Shown piece by piece: positions 33,503 through 42,105 of a DNA stretch of 55,223 nt. The notes beneath the pieces were generated by a model. It was given only the letters and a program-made list of their open reading frames with translations, did not search any database and had not been told where the DNA came from. The DNA comes from DATKOF01 sp035524795 (GTDB lineage: Bacteria; Pseudomonadota; Gammaproteobacteria; Burkholderiales; SG8-41): positions 1 through 55,223 of the forward strand of contig DATKOF010000008.1 in the NCBI GenBank assembly GCA_035524795.1. The letters are read 5' to 3'. Every line of letters begins with the position of its first letter. Within the stretch, counting starts at the first letter, position 1. The position numbers were made by a program, and so were the translations under genes.

Positions 33503-36316
33503 ATGCAGGACAAATACAACAGCGACCGCGCCCACGACATCGAGGCCGCCGCCCAGCGCTACTGGGACGAGCACGGCTCGTTCCGCGCGACTGCAGTTCC
33601 CGACCGGCCCAAATACTACTGCCTGTCGATGTTCCCCTATCCGTCCGGCAAGCTGCATATGGGACACGTCAGAAACTATACCATAGGCGACGTGCTCGCC
33701 CGCTATCACCGGATGCGCGGCTGCAACGTGCTGCAGCCGATGGGCTGGGACGCGTTCGGACTGCCCGCCGAAAACGCCGCGATCGCCAACAAGGTGCCGC
33801 CCGCGAAGTGGACCTGGGACAACATCGCGCACATGAAGAAGCAGCTGCAGTCGCTCGGCTTTGCGATCGACTGGCAGCGCGAACTTGCGACCTGCGACCC
33901 CGCCTATTACAAATGGAACCAGTGGCTGTTCCTGCGCATGCTGGAAAAAGGCGTCGCCTACAAGAAGACGCAGGTCGTCAACTGGGACCCGGTCGATCAG
34001 ACCGTGCTCGCCAACGAACAGGTGATCGACGGCCGCGGCTGGCGCACCGGCGCGGTGGTCGAGAAGAAGGAAATCCCCGGCTACTACCTCGGCATCACCC
34101 AGTACGCGGAAGAACTGCTCGCCGACCTGGAAAAACTCCCCGGCTGGCCGGAGCGCGTGAAGACGATGCAGGCCAACTGGATCGGCAAGTCGTACGGCGT
34201 GCGCTTCGCGTTTCCGTACACGCTCGACGGCAAGGAAGAGAAACTGTGGGTGTTCACGACGCGCGCCGACACCATCATGGGTGTTACTTTCTGCGCGATC
34301 GCCGCCGAACACCCGCTTGCGACTTACGCGGCGGGAAACAATCCGAAGCTCGCCGCGTTCATCGAGGAATGCAAGCGCGGCTCGGTGATGGAAGCCGATC
34401 TCGCGACCGCGGAAAAGAAAGGCATGCCGACCGGCATCGGGGTCACGCATCCGTTGTCCGGCGAAAAAATTCCGGTGTGGGTCGCCAACTATGTGTTGAT
34501 GGGCTACGGCGAAGGCGCAGTGATGGCGGTGCCCGCGCACGACGAGCGCGATTTCCATTTCGCCAAGCAATGCGGTTTGCCGATCAGACAGGTCATTAAA
34601 AGCGAGTCAAAAAGTGCTCCAGCAATTCGACAGGTACTGCGAGAGGGTGCGCGCGCAGCCGACTCAGAAGAAACACATCGTCTTCTTAAAGAATATGGAG
34701 ATCCTCATGGCGCTGGCGCGGAAAAATGGGGGCCTCTTTTAAAGGAATGGACCGAATTTGATCAGGCAAAATGGAAATCTTGGTACGCCGATCATGGAAT
34801 TTGTATTGGCTCAGGCAAATATGATGGCCTGAACTACACACAAGCCGTGGATGCAATCGCCGCCGATCTGAAGGCCAAAGGCCTCGGCGAAAAGAAAACG
34901 ATGTGGCGGTTGCGCGACTGGGGCATTTCGCGCCAGCGCTACTGGGGCACGCCGATCCCGATCATCCATTGCAAACAATGCGGCGACGTGCCGGTGCCCG
35001 ACGACCAGTTGCCGGTGGTGCTGCCGGAAGACTGCGTGCCGGACGGCTCCGGCAATCCGCTCAACAAGCGCGCCGACTTCCTGAACGTGGACTGTCCCAA
35101 GTGCGGTGCGCCGGCGCGGCGCGAGACCGACACCATGGACACTTTCGTCGATTCATCGTGGTACTACGCACGCTACGCAAGCCAACGCAGCGATTGTGCG
35201 ATGGTCGACGGCGAAAGTGATTACTGGATGCCGGTCGATCAGTACATCGGCGGCATCGAGCACGCGATCCTGCACCTGCTCTATTCGCGCTTCTGGACCA
35301 AAGTGATGCGCGATCTCGGTCTGCTCAAGCTCGATGAACCTTTTTCCAACTTGCTCACGCAAGGCATGGTGCTTAACCACATCTATTTCCGCAAAAACGA
35401 AAAAGGCGGCATCACTTATTTCGCGCCCGAAGAAATCGAAGTCGCGCACGACGCGCAGGGGCGGATCGGAAAGGTCACCGCGAAGAGCGACGGCAGCGCG
35501 GTCGAATACGGTGGTGTCGGCACCATGTCGAAATCCAGGCTCAACGGCGTTGATCCGCAGTCCCTGATCGACGAATACGGCGCCGACACCGCGCGGCTGT
35601 TCGTGATGTTCGCTTCGCCGCCCGAGCAGACGCTCGAATGGTCGGACAGCGGTGTCGAAGGCGCGGCGCGCTTTCTCAGACGCATATGGTCTTTGGGTCA
35701 GGAATTAGAGAAATTCCGCAAAGATAAAGGTGTCGATACATCGCTGACCTGGCTTTGGAACGAGGCCGACGATGAAACGATGAAATTTCGAAGAGCGACA
35801 CATTCGCTGCTGAAACAAGCGAACTCGGACATGCAAAAACTGCAATTCAATACTGTGGTTTCAGCGGCAATGAAAATGCTCAATGCGCTGGAAGCCTTCG
35901 GATCCCACGATATCTTATATAAATCCGGGCAACTGGGCGACCCCAAATATTCGTTCGCCGCCAATCGACAACGTGCATTTGCGCGTGAAGAAGCATTCAA
36001 GATATTGCTAATCGCGCTTTCCCCTATCGCGCCGCATATTACTCACCACCTCTGGCGTGAACTCGGATATGGCGATGACATTCTCAAGGCGCCATGGCCG
36101 GAACCCGATCCGGCGGCGCTCGACGCCGATGAGATCGAGCTGGTGGTGCAGGTGAATGGAAAGCTGCGCGGCAAGCTGCGCGTCAGCAAGGACGCCGACC
36201 GCGCGGCGATCGAACAGGCGGCGCTGGCGGAACCGAACGTGCACAAATATATCGGCACGCAGCCGGTCAAAAAAATCGTCGTGGTCCCCGGCCGCCTCGT
36301 CAACGTCGTAGTATGA
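33503..36316 (+). CDS. leuS: Leucyl-tRNA synthetase
   Basis: 937 residues. The HIGH-type motif is HMGH (52-55), the KMSKS-type motif is MSKS near residue 675, and the zinc-ribbon cysteines HCKQCG and CPKCGAP are kept. Usual bacterial enzymes have about 860-880 residues; the extra length is near residues 370-425 in the editing-domain region. Two stretches, about 365-453 and 731-856, are markedly AT-richer than the rest, which makes the gene look mosaic while in frame. It charges tRNA-Leu. leuS-lptE-holA is the classic order. Confidence 0.96.
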   Translation: MQDKYNSDRAHDIEAAAQRYWDEHGSFRATAVPDRPKYYCLSMFPYPSGKLHMGHVRNYTIGDVLARYHRMRGCNVLQPMGWDAFGLPAENAAIANKVPPAKWTWDNIAHMKKQLQSLGFAIDWQRELATCDPAYYKWNQWLFLRMLEKGVAYKKTQVVNWDPVDQTVLANEQVIDGRGWRTGAVVEKKEIPGYYLGITQYAEELLADLEKLPGWPERVKTMQANWIGKSYGVRFAFPYTLDGKEEKLWVFTTRADTIMGVTFCAIAAEHPLATYAAGNNPKLAAFIEECKRGSVMEADLATAEKKGMPTGIGVTHPLSGEKIPVWVANYVLMGYGEGAVMAVPAHDERDFHFAKQCGLPIRQVIKSESKSAPAIRQVLREGARAADSEETHRLLKEYGDPHGAGAEKWGPLLKEWTEFDQAKWKSWYADHGICIGSGKYDGLNYTQAVDAIAADLKAKGLGEKKTMWRLRDWGISRQRYWGTPIPIIHCKQCGDVPVPDDQLPVVLPEDCVPDGSGNPLNKRADFLNVDCPKCGAPARRETDTMDTFVDSSWYYARYASQRSDCAMVDGESDYWMPVDQYIGGIEHAILHLLYSRFWTKVMRDLGLLKLDEPFSNLLTQGMVLNHIYFRKNEKGGITYFAPEEIEVAHDAQGRIGKVTAKSDGSAVEYGGVGTMSKSRLNGVDPQSLIDEYGADTARLFVMFASPPEQTLEWSDSGVEGAARFLRRIWSLGQELEKFRKDKGVDTSLTWLWNEADDETMKFRRATHSLLKQANSDMQKLQFNTVVSAAMKMLNALEAFGSHDILYKSGQLGDPKYSFAANRQRAFAREEAFKILLIALSPIAPHITHHLWRELGYGDDILKAPWPEPDPAALDADEIELVVQVNGKLRGKLRVSKDADRAAIEQAALAEPNVHKYIGTQPVKKIVVVPGRLVNVVV

Positions 36317-36320
36317 GAAA

Positions 36321-36848
36321 ATGAACGCCATGAACCTGACACGCCGGCGCGGCCCACATCGCCTCCCACGCCTTGCTGCAATCGTCGCTCTGTGCGCGCT
36401 GCTGGCCGCCTGCGGTTTCCATCTGCGCGGCCAGACCATGCTGCCGTTCGAGTCGCTCTATGTGACGCCCGGCAACTCAGCGCTGGCAAGCCAGCTGAAG
36501 CGCGCGGTGATTTCCGGCAGCAGCACCAAAATCGTCGATGATGCGAAGGACGCGCAGGCAACGCTGTCGATCCTGTCCGAGCAGCCCGAGCGCGTGATCC
36601 TGTCGCTGTCGGTATCGGGCCGCATCCAGGAACTGTCCCTCTACTACCGCGTGTCGTTCAGCGTGGTCGATGCCGCGGGCAAGTCTTATCTGGCGCCGGA
36701 ACTGATCACGTTGCGGCGCGACCTCACCTATAACGACACCGACGTCATCGCCAAGGAGCAGGAAGAGGCTCTGCTCTACAAGGACATGGAGAAGGACGCG
36801 GTGCAGCAGATTCTGCACCGGCTGCAGGCCGCGCGCGCCGGCTCCTGA
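36321..36848 (+). CDS. lptE: LPS-assembly lipoprotein LptE
   Basis: 175 residues with a type II signal peptide and lipobox LLAAC (Cys about residue 31) followed by GFHLRG, the hallmark of LptE. SLYVTPGNSALASQLKRAV and the RRDLTYNDTDVIAKEQEEALLYKDM stretch are family-like. LptE plugs the LptD barrel that places lipopolysaccharide in the outer membrane. It starts 4 nt after leuS. Confidence 0.93.
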   Translation: MNAMNLTRRRGPHRLPRLAAIVALCALLAACGFHLRGQTMLPFESLYVTPGNSALASQLKRAVISGSSTKIVDDAKDAQATLSILSEQPERVILSLSVSGRIQELSLYYRVSFSVVDAAGKSYLAPELITLRRDLTYNDTDVIAKEQEEALLYKDMEKDAVQQILHRLQAARAGS

Positions 36849-36865
36849 CCGCGCCGGCGCAGCAC

Positions 36866-37888
36866 ATGCGCATTTCTACCGAACAGCTTCCGCAGCACCT
36901 GAAACGCGGGCTCGCTCCGCTCTACACCGTGTTCGGCGACGAGCCGCTGCTTGCGCTCGAAGCCGCCGACCGCATCCGCGCCGCCGCGCGCGCCGCCGGC
37001 CACAGCGAACGCGAAGTGCTGACCGCCGAACCGCATTTCAACTGGCCGCAGCTCAGGATGAGCGCGCAGTCGCAATCGCTGTTCGCAGCGCGCCGCATTC
37101 TCGAACTGCGCATTCCGAACGGCAAGCCCGGCGTCGAGGGCGGCAAGGCCCTGCAGCAATTCGCCGCCGCCCTGCCCGCCGATACCGTGACGCTGATCGC
37201 GCTGCCGGAGCTTGACTGGCGCGCGCAGAAAGCGTCGTGGCTGGAAGCGCTCGAAGCGGCCGGCGTCGTGGTCGAAGCGAAACAGATCGAGCGCGCGCAA
37301 CTGCCGGCGTGGCTCGCCGGCCGGCTGCGCGAGCAGCAGCAGAGCGCCGACGACGAAACGCTCGCCTTCATCGCCGACCGCGTCGAAGGCAATCTGCTCG
37401 CCGCCTATCAGGAAGTGCAGAAACTGGCGCTGCTGTTCCCGGCCGGACCGTTGACGTTCGACCAGGTCAAGGACGCGGTGCTCGACGTCGCACGCTTCGA
37501 CGTATTCGACCTCGGCGCCATCGTCGCCGCCGGCGACGCCGCGCATCTGACGCGCGTGCTCGACGGACTGCGCGGCGAAGGCGCCGCGCCGCCGCTCGTG
37601 CTGTGGGCGATCGCCGATGAAATCCGCGCGCTCGGCCGCGTGGTTGCGCTGACCGGCGCCGGCCAGCCGCTGGCGCAGGCGCTGCGCGAGGCGCGCATCT
37701 GGGGTCCGCGCCAGAAAGTGATCGAGCGGAACGCGCGGCGCTTCACGCTGCCGCAGATCGAGGCCGCATTGCTGCACGCGGCGCAGATCGACCGCATGAT
37801 CAAGGGGCTCGCCAGGGGCGATGCGTGGGACGAGTTTCTGCAACTGGGGCTGCGCTTCGCGAAGAAGCGATTGGTGATTAGCAATTAG
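36866..37888 (+). CDS. holA: DNA polymerase III subunit delta
   Basis: 340 residues. The start MRISTEQLPQHLKRGLAPLYTVFGDEPLL is the typical delta N-terminus, and the middle EGNLLAAYQEVQKLALLFP and the C-terminal helical collar domain fit. Delta opens the beta clamp within the clamp loader. It follows lptE by 17 nt. The last five codons (LVISN) are formed by a dispersed-type repeat that begins at 37871, so the natural C-terminus may have been altered. Confidence 0.94.
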   Translation: MRISTEQLPQHLKRGLAPLYTVFGDEPLLALEAADRIRAAARAAGHSEREVLTAEPHFNWPQLRMSAQSQSLFAARRILELRIPNGKPGVEGGKALQQFAAALPADTVTLIALPELDWRAQKASWLEALEAAGVVVEAKQIERAQLPAWLAGRLREQQQSADDETLAFIADRVEGNLLAAYQEVQKLALLFPAGPLTFDQVKDAVLDVARFDVFDLGAIVAAGDAAHLTRVLDGLRGEGAAPPLVLWAIADEIRALGRVVALTGAGQPLAQALREARIWGPRQKVIERNARRFTLPQIEAALLHAAQIDRMIKGLARGDAWDEFLQLGLRFAKKRLVISN

Positions 37889-37936
37889 CGAATAAGCGCC
37901 AGCGGTTTTACTAATCGCTAATCACTAATTACTAAT
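37871..37936. repeat. Imperfect inverted repeat at the holA end
   Basis: Arms of about 25 bp (37871-37896 and 37911-37936) are built of TAATTAG/GATTAGC units and complementary at about four of five positions, in a low-GC island. It spans the holA stop codon and most of the 76-nt gap to proA. Confidence 0.75.
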
Positions 37937-37964
37937 CTCGCCTCACTCACGGTATCATTCTCCC

Positions 37965-39221
37965 GTGGATATCCAGACTTACATGACCGGCGTCGGCAAG
38001 CAGGCGCGCGCGGCGGCGCGGCTGATGGCGGTGGCCGACACCGCGGCCAAGGACAAGGCGCTGACGCTGATCGCGGAGGCGATCGAGCGTGATGCCAGGG
38101 CGTTGCTCGCGGCGAATCAGAAGGACCTCGACGGCGCGTACCAGAAAGGCCTCGGCTCGGCGCTGATCGACCGCCTGACGCTGAAGGACAACACTGTAAC
38201 GGCGATGGCCGACGGGCTGCGCCAGATCGCGCAGTTGACCGACCCGGTCGGCGAAATCCTCGATCTCAAGTACCGGCCGAGCGGCATTCAGGTCGGCCGC
38301 ATGCGGGTGCCGCTCGGCGTGATCGCGATCATCTACGAAGCGCGGCCCAACGTGACCGCCGACGCCGCCGGACTGTGCCTGAAATCAGGCAACGCCTGCA
38401 TCCTGCGCGGCGGCTCGGAGGCGATCCATTCCAATCAGGCGATCGCGCAGTGCGTGCGCGAAGGACTGAAAGGCGCCGGCCTGCCGGAGGCCGCGGTGCA
38501 GGTGGTCGAAATCACCGACCGCGCCGCAGTCGGCGAACTGATCACGATGCGGCAGTATGTAGACGTCGTGGTGCCGCGCGGCGGCAAGGAACTGATCGAA
38601 CGACTCGAACACGAGTCGCGCATTCCGATGATCAAGCACCTGCACGGCGTCTGCCATGTCTATATCGATGACAAGGCCGATGTCGGCAAGGCGCTGCGCG
38701 TCGCCGACAACGCGAAGACGCAGCGGCTCGGCACCTGCAACACGATGGAGACGCTGCTGGTCGCCAAAGGCATCGCGGCCGAAGTGCTGCCTAGGCTCGC
38801 CGACATCTACAAGGACAAGGGCATCGAGCTGCGCAGCGACGACGCTGCGCGCAAACTGGTGCCGTGGATGAAAGCGGCGACCGAGGAAGACTGGTACACC
38901 GAATATCTGGCGGCGATCCTGTCGGTGCGCGTGGTGGACGGGCTCGACGCCGCGCTCGACCACATCGCGACTTACGGTTCGCAGCACACCGACGCGATCG
39001 TCACCGAGGACATCACGCGCGCGCGGCGCTTTCTGCGCGAAGTGGATTCGAGCTCGGTGATGGTCAACGCCTCGACGCGCTTCGCCGACGGCTACGAATA
39101 CGGTCTCGGCGCCGAAATCGGCATCTCGACCGACAAGCTGCACGCGCGCGGCCCGGTCGGGCTGGAAGGACTCACCTCATTGAAGTGGGTCGTGCTCGGC
39201 GACGGGCATATCAGAACGTAA
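37965..39221 (+). CDS. proA: Gamma-glutamyl phosphate reductase
   Basis: 418 residues from GTG, normal family length. Catalytic Cys in RLGTCNTMETLLV, RVPLGVIAIIYEARPNVT, GNACILRGGSEA and the C-terminal YEYGLGAEIGISTDKLHARGPVGLEGL motif are all present. It reduces gamma-glutamyl phosphate to the semialdehyde in proline synthesis. No proB is nearby. It follows holA after 76 nt filled with repeat. Confidence 0.96.
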   Translation: MDIQTYMTGVGKQARAAARLMAVADTAAKDKALTLIAEAIERDARALLAANQKDLDGAYQKGLGSALIDRLTLKDNTVTAMADGLRQIAQLTDPVGEILDLKYRPSGIQVGRMRVPLGVIAIIYEARPNVTADAAGLCLKSGNACILRGGSEAIHSNQAIAQCVREGLKGAGLPEAAVQVVEITDRAAVGELITMRQYVDVVVPRGGKELIERLEHESRIPMIKHLHGVCHVYIDDKADVGKALRVADNAKTQRLGTCNTMETLLVAKGIAAEVLPRLADIYKDKGIELRSDDAARKLVPWMKAATEEDWYTEYLAAILSVRVVDGLDAALDHIATYGSQHTDAIVTEDITRARRFLREVDSSSVMVNASTRFADGYEYGLGAEIGISTDKLHARGPVGLEGLTSLKWVVLGDGHIRT

Positions 39222-39224
39222 AAG

Positions 39225-39255
39225 CAGGATTCAGGATACGGGATGCAGGATTCAG
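39225..39255. repeat. Heptamer repeat between proA and lpdA
   Basis: Four GGAT(T/A/G)C-type 7-bp units (CAGGATTCAGGATACGGG and onward), the same kind as the block inside polA at 26358-26388. It occupies about half of the 69-nt gap. Confidence 0.75.
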
Positions 39256-39290
39256 CAAACTGCGTCTTTCAGTAAAAATCTAGGGAAACC

Positions 39291-41066
39291 ATGAGCACTC
39301 TCGTAGAGATCAAAGTCCCCGACATCGGCGACTACAGGAACGTGCCGGTGATCGAAGTGCTGGTCAAACCCGGCGACACGGTCAAGCCGGAAGACCCGTT
39401 GATCACGCTCGAATCGGACAAGGCGACGATGGACGTGCCGGCGCCGCAGGCCGGCACCGTCAGGGAACTCAAGATCAAGGTCGGCGATAAAGTCTCCGAG
39501 GGCTCGCTGATCCTGACACTCGACAGCGCCGCCGCGGCGGTGACAGCGGCCGAACCTGCGTCCACTCCGGCCGCGAAAGCACCGCCCGCTGCAACGCCGA
39601 CGCCAAACAAAAGTGAAGGCGCCGCGCCGGCGAGCGTGACACCGTACGCTGGACCGAAAGGCGACATCCACGCCGAAGTCGTCGTGCTCGGCGCCGGGCC
39701 CGGCGGCTACACTGCGGCGTTCCGCGCCGCCGACCTCGGCAAGAAGACGGTGCTGATCGAGCGCTATCCGACGCTCGGCGGCGTCTGCCTCAATGTCGGC
39801 TGCATTCCGTCGAAGGCATTGCTGCACGTCGCGAAAGTGATCACCGAGGCCGACGAGATGGCGCACGCCGGCGTCGCGTTCGGCAAGCCCCGAGTCGAGC
39901 TCGACAAGCTGCGCGCGTGGAAAAGCAGCGTCGTCGGCAAACTGACCAAAGGGCTCGCCGGGCTTGCCAAGCAGCGCAAGGTCGAGGTCGTGCAGGGCGT
40001 CGGCGCGTTCACCTCGCCCAACACGATCCGCGTCGAGGGCAAGGACGGCGCGAAGACGGTGTCGTTCGATCACGGCATCATCGCCGCCGGTTCCAGCGTC
40101 GCGAAGATCCCCGGTTTTCCGTACGACGATCCGCGGCTGATCGATTCCACCGGCGCGCTCGAATTGCCGGAAGTCCCGAAGCGGCTGCTGGTGATCGGCG
40201 GCGGCATCATCGGCCTCGAAATGGCGACCGTGTTCGACGCGCTCGGTTCGAAGATCACCGTCGTCGAGCTGATGGACGGTCTGATGCCAGGCGCCGACCG
40301 CGACATCGTCAAACCGCTCGAAAAGCGCATCGCCAGGCGCTACGAGAAAATCCTGCTCAAGACCAAGGTCGCCAAAATCGAGGCCGCGAAAAACGGGCTC
40401 AAGGTCACCTTCGATGGCGAGCACGAAGGGGAAGATACCTTCGACTACGTGCTGGTCGCAGTCGGCCGCCGGCCGAACGGACGCGCGATCAACGCCGAGG
40501 CGGCGGGCGTCGCGGTCAACGAGCGCGGCTACATTCCGACCGATAGCCAGATGCGCACCAACGTGCCGCACATTTTTGCTATCGGCGACATCGCCAGCGA
40601 ACCGATGCTCGCGCACAAGGCCACGCACGAAGGCAAGCTTGCCGCCGAGGTGATCGCCGGCCACAAGGTTGCGTTCGATGCCCGCACCATTCCATCGGTC
40701 GCCTATACCGATCCCGAAGTCGCGTGGATGGGACTTACCGAAACGCAGGCTAGGGCGCAGGGCATCGAATACGACAAGGCGTCGTTCCCGTGGGCGGCAA
40801 GCGGCCGTGCGCTGGCCACCGGCCGCGATGAAGGCGCGACCAAATTATTGTTCGACAAAAAAACCGGCCGCATCCTCGGCGCCGGCATGGTCGGCGTCAA
40901 CGCTGGCGAATTGATTGCGGAAACCGTGCTCGCGCTGGAAATGGGCGCCGACGCCGAAGACCTCGGCCTCACCATCCATCCTCACCCGACGCTATCAGAG
41001 ACAGTGTTCTTCGCGGCGGAAATTGCGGAAGGTTCGATTACCGATCTTTATATGCCGAAGAAATAA
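39291..41066 (+). CDS. lpdA: Dihydrolipoyl dehydrogenase with N-terminal lipoyl domain
   Basis: 591 residues. A lipoyl domain (1-78) has the lipoylated Lys in ESDKATMDVPAPQ and is followed by an Ala/Pro linker (about 82-118). The E3 core starts with VVLGAGPGGYTAAF for FAD, has the redox disulfide GGVCLNVGCIPSK, the NAD site GGGIIGLEMATVF and the C-terminal His-Glu pair HPHPTLSE. E3 enzymes with a lipoyl domain serve pyruvate dehydrogenase in betaproteobacteria. aceE and aceF do not stand next to it here. The 3' end is duplicated at 43900-43980. Confidence 0.96.
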   Translation: MSTLVEIKVPDIGDYRNVPVIEVLVKPGDTVKPEDPLITLESDKATMDVPAPQAGTVRELKIKVGDKVSEGSLILTLDSAAAAVTAAEPASTPAAKAPPAATPTPNKSEGAAPASVTPYAGPKGDIHAEVVVLGAGPGGYTAAFRAADLGKKTVLIERYPTLGGVCLNVGCIPSKALLHVAKVITEADEMAHAGVAFGKPRVELDKLRAWKSSVVGKLTKGLAGLAKQRKVEVVQGVGAFTSPNTIRVEGKDGAKTVSFDHGIIAAGSSVAKIPGFPYDDPRLIDSTGALELPEVPKRLLVIGGGIIGLEMATVFDALGSKITVVELMDGLMPGADRDIVKPLEKRIARRYEKILLKTKVAKIEAAKNGLKVTFDGEHEGEDTFDYVLVAVGRRPNGRAINAEAAGVAVNERGYIPTDSQMRTNVPHIFAIGDIASEPMLAHKATHEGKLAAEVIAGHKVAFDARTIPSVAYTDPEVAWMGLTETQARAQGIEYDKASFPWAASGRALATGRDEGATKLLFDKKTGRILGAGMVGVNAGELIAETVLALEMGADAEDLGLTIHPHPTLSETVFFAAEIAEGSITDLYMPKK

Positions 41067-41211
41067 ACGGACAACCGGATTGCGGGTTATGATGGGAGCT
41101 GGCTGAATCATGTAAACCTCTCGAGCTGAATTGATTGCACAAAAATAACAAGGCTGTCCCGGTACTCTTCTTTACATTGTGTGCATATTTACTTCTAAAG
41201 GGAGGTAGCAC

Positions 41212-42105
41212 ATGGTTGTAATGAATGAAAGCAAACATTGCGATACAGATTTCAGCGCGCGCCGGAATCCGGCGTTCCGCCTGGAACATGACTGGATAAA
41301 CCGCTGGCTATCCAGTTTTTTCGGATGCATGAAGCCGTCGACCGTACGGTCACCCGGTTCCCGATACTCTTCAATTCCAGGAAATTCCCGCAACTGTTTC
41401 CACAGATTCAGCGCGATTCAGATTGGTGTTCTGATAATCGCGGGATTTCTCGGCATCGGCGTCGCCCGCGCGCAGCCCGATAATCTTGCGCCCGGGTTCA
41501 CAAACCTGCCCAAAGGCGCGCGGATCGTGCTGATGCCCGCTGACGTGGAACTTTTTTCGCTTAGCGCGGGCGGTGTCGTGGAGCCGAAGGCGGACTGGAC
41601 GGAGGCTGCGATAAAAAATCTGAGGACGGCATTCAATGAAAAACAGAAAACGTTCGGGGTCGTGTTCTCCGACCTCACTGACGAGCAGGCCGACGAGTTC
41701 GCTGAAATAAACGCGTTGCATGGCGCTGTCGCGCGGGCCATCGATATACATCATTTCGGGAGTTCCTCTTTTCATCTGCCGACCAAGGAAGGCAAACTCG
41801 ACTGGTCATTGGGAGACGAGGTCAGCGTAATCAAGAGCAAAACAGGTGCTGACTACGCGCTCTTCAGCTGGATTCGCGACAGCTATGCCAGCGGCGAGCG
41901 GGTTGCAACCATGATGTTCATGGCCATGCTGGGGGTAGGACTTACCGGGGGAATGCAGGTCGGCTATGCATCACTGGTGGACCTGAACACGGGACAAGTA
42001 CTCTGGTTCAACCGCCTCCAGCGTGGGACCGGCGACCTGCGAGAAGAGGACAAGGCGGCCGATACCCTGAACGCGCTTCTGAAAGATTTTCCGGTAGCAA
42101 AATGA
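41212..42105 (+). CDS. Hypothetical protein, first gene of the M48 protease operon
   Basis: 297 residues; I do not recognise the family. A hydrophobic segment at about 70-87 ends in ARAQ, as a signal peptide would, but about 70 residues precede it. GGGAGG stands ideally before the ATG at 41212, so the long start may be real; an internal ATG at 41329 would shorten the leader to about 30 residues. After the segment come NLPKGARIVLMPADVELFSLSAGG, a helical middle, and a hydrophobic stretch MMFMAMLGVGLTGGMQVGYASLVDL near the end. The stop overlaps the next ATG by 4 nt, so all three genes 41212-43849 are coupled. Confidence 0.72.
   Translation: MVVMNESKHCDTDFSARRNPAFRLEHDWINRWLSSFFGCMKPSTVRSPGSRYSSIPGNSRNCFHRFSAIQIGVLIIAGFLGIGVARAQPDNLAPGFTNLPKGARIVLMPADVELFSLSAGGVVEPKADWTEAAIKNLRTAFNEKQKTFGVVFSDLTDEQADEFAEINALHGAVARAIDIHHFGSSSFHLPTKEGKLDWSLGDEVSVIKSKTGADYALFSWIRDSYASGERVATMMFMAMLGVGLTGGMQVGYASLVDLNTGQVLWFNRLQRGTGDLREEDKAADTLNALLKDFPVAK

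Noticed and set aside
30627..33686. A 1019-codon plus-strand frame opposite uvrD and the FecR-SPOR gene
   Set aside because: It runs through two genes, the intergenic gap and the leuS start; translation has no domain and an antisense-like composition.
41067..41211. tRNA or attachment site next to lpdA
   Set aside because: No cloverleaf or tRNA-like sequence found by eye; only the lpdA 3' end itself is repeated.
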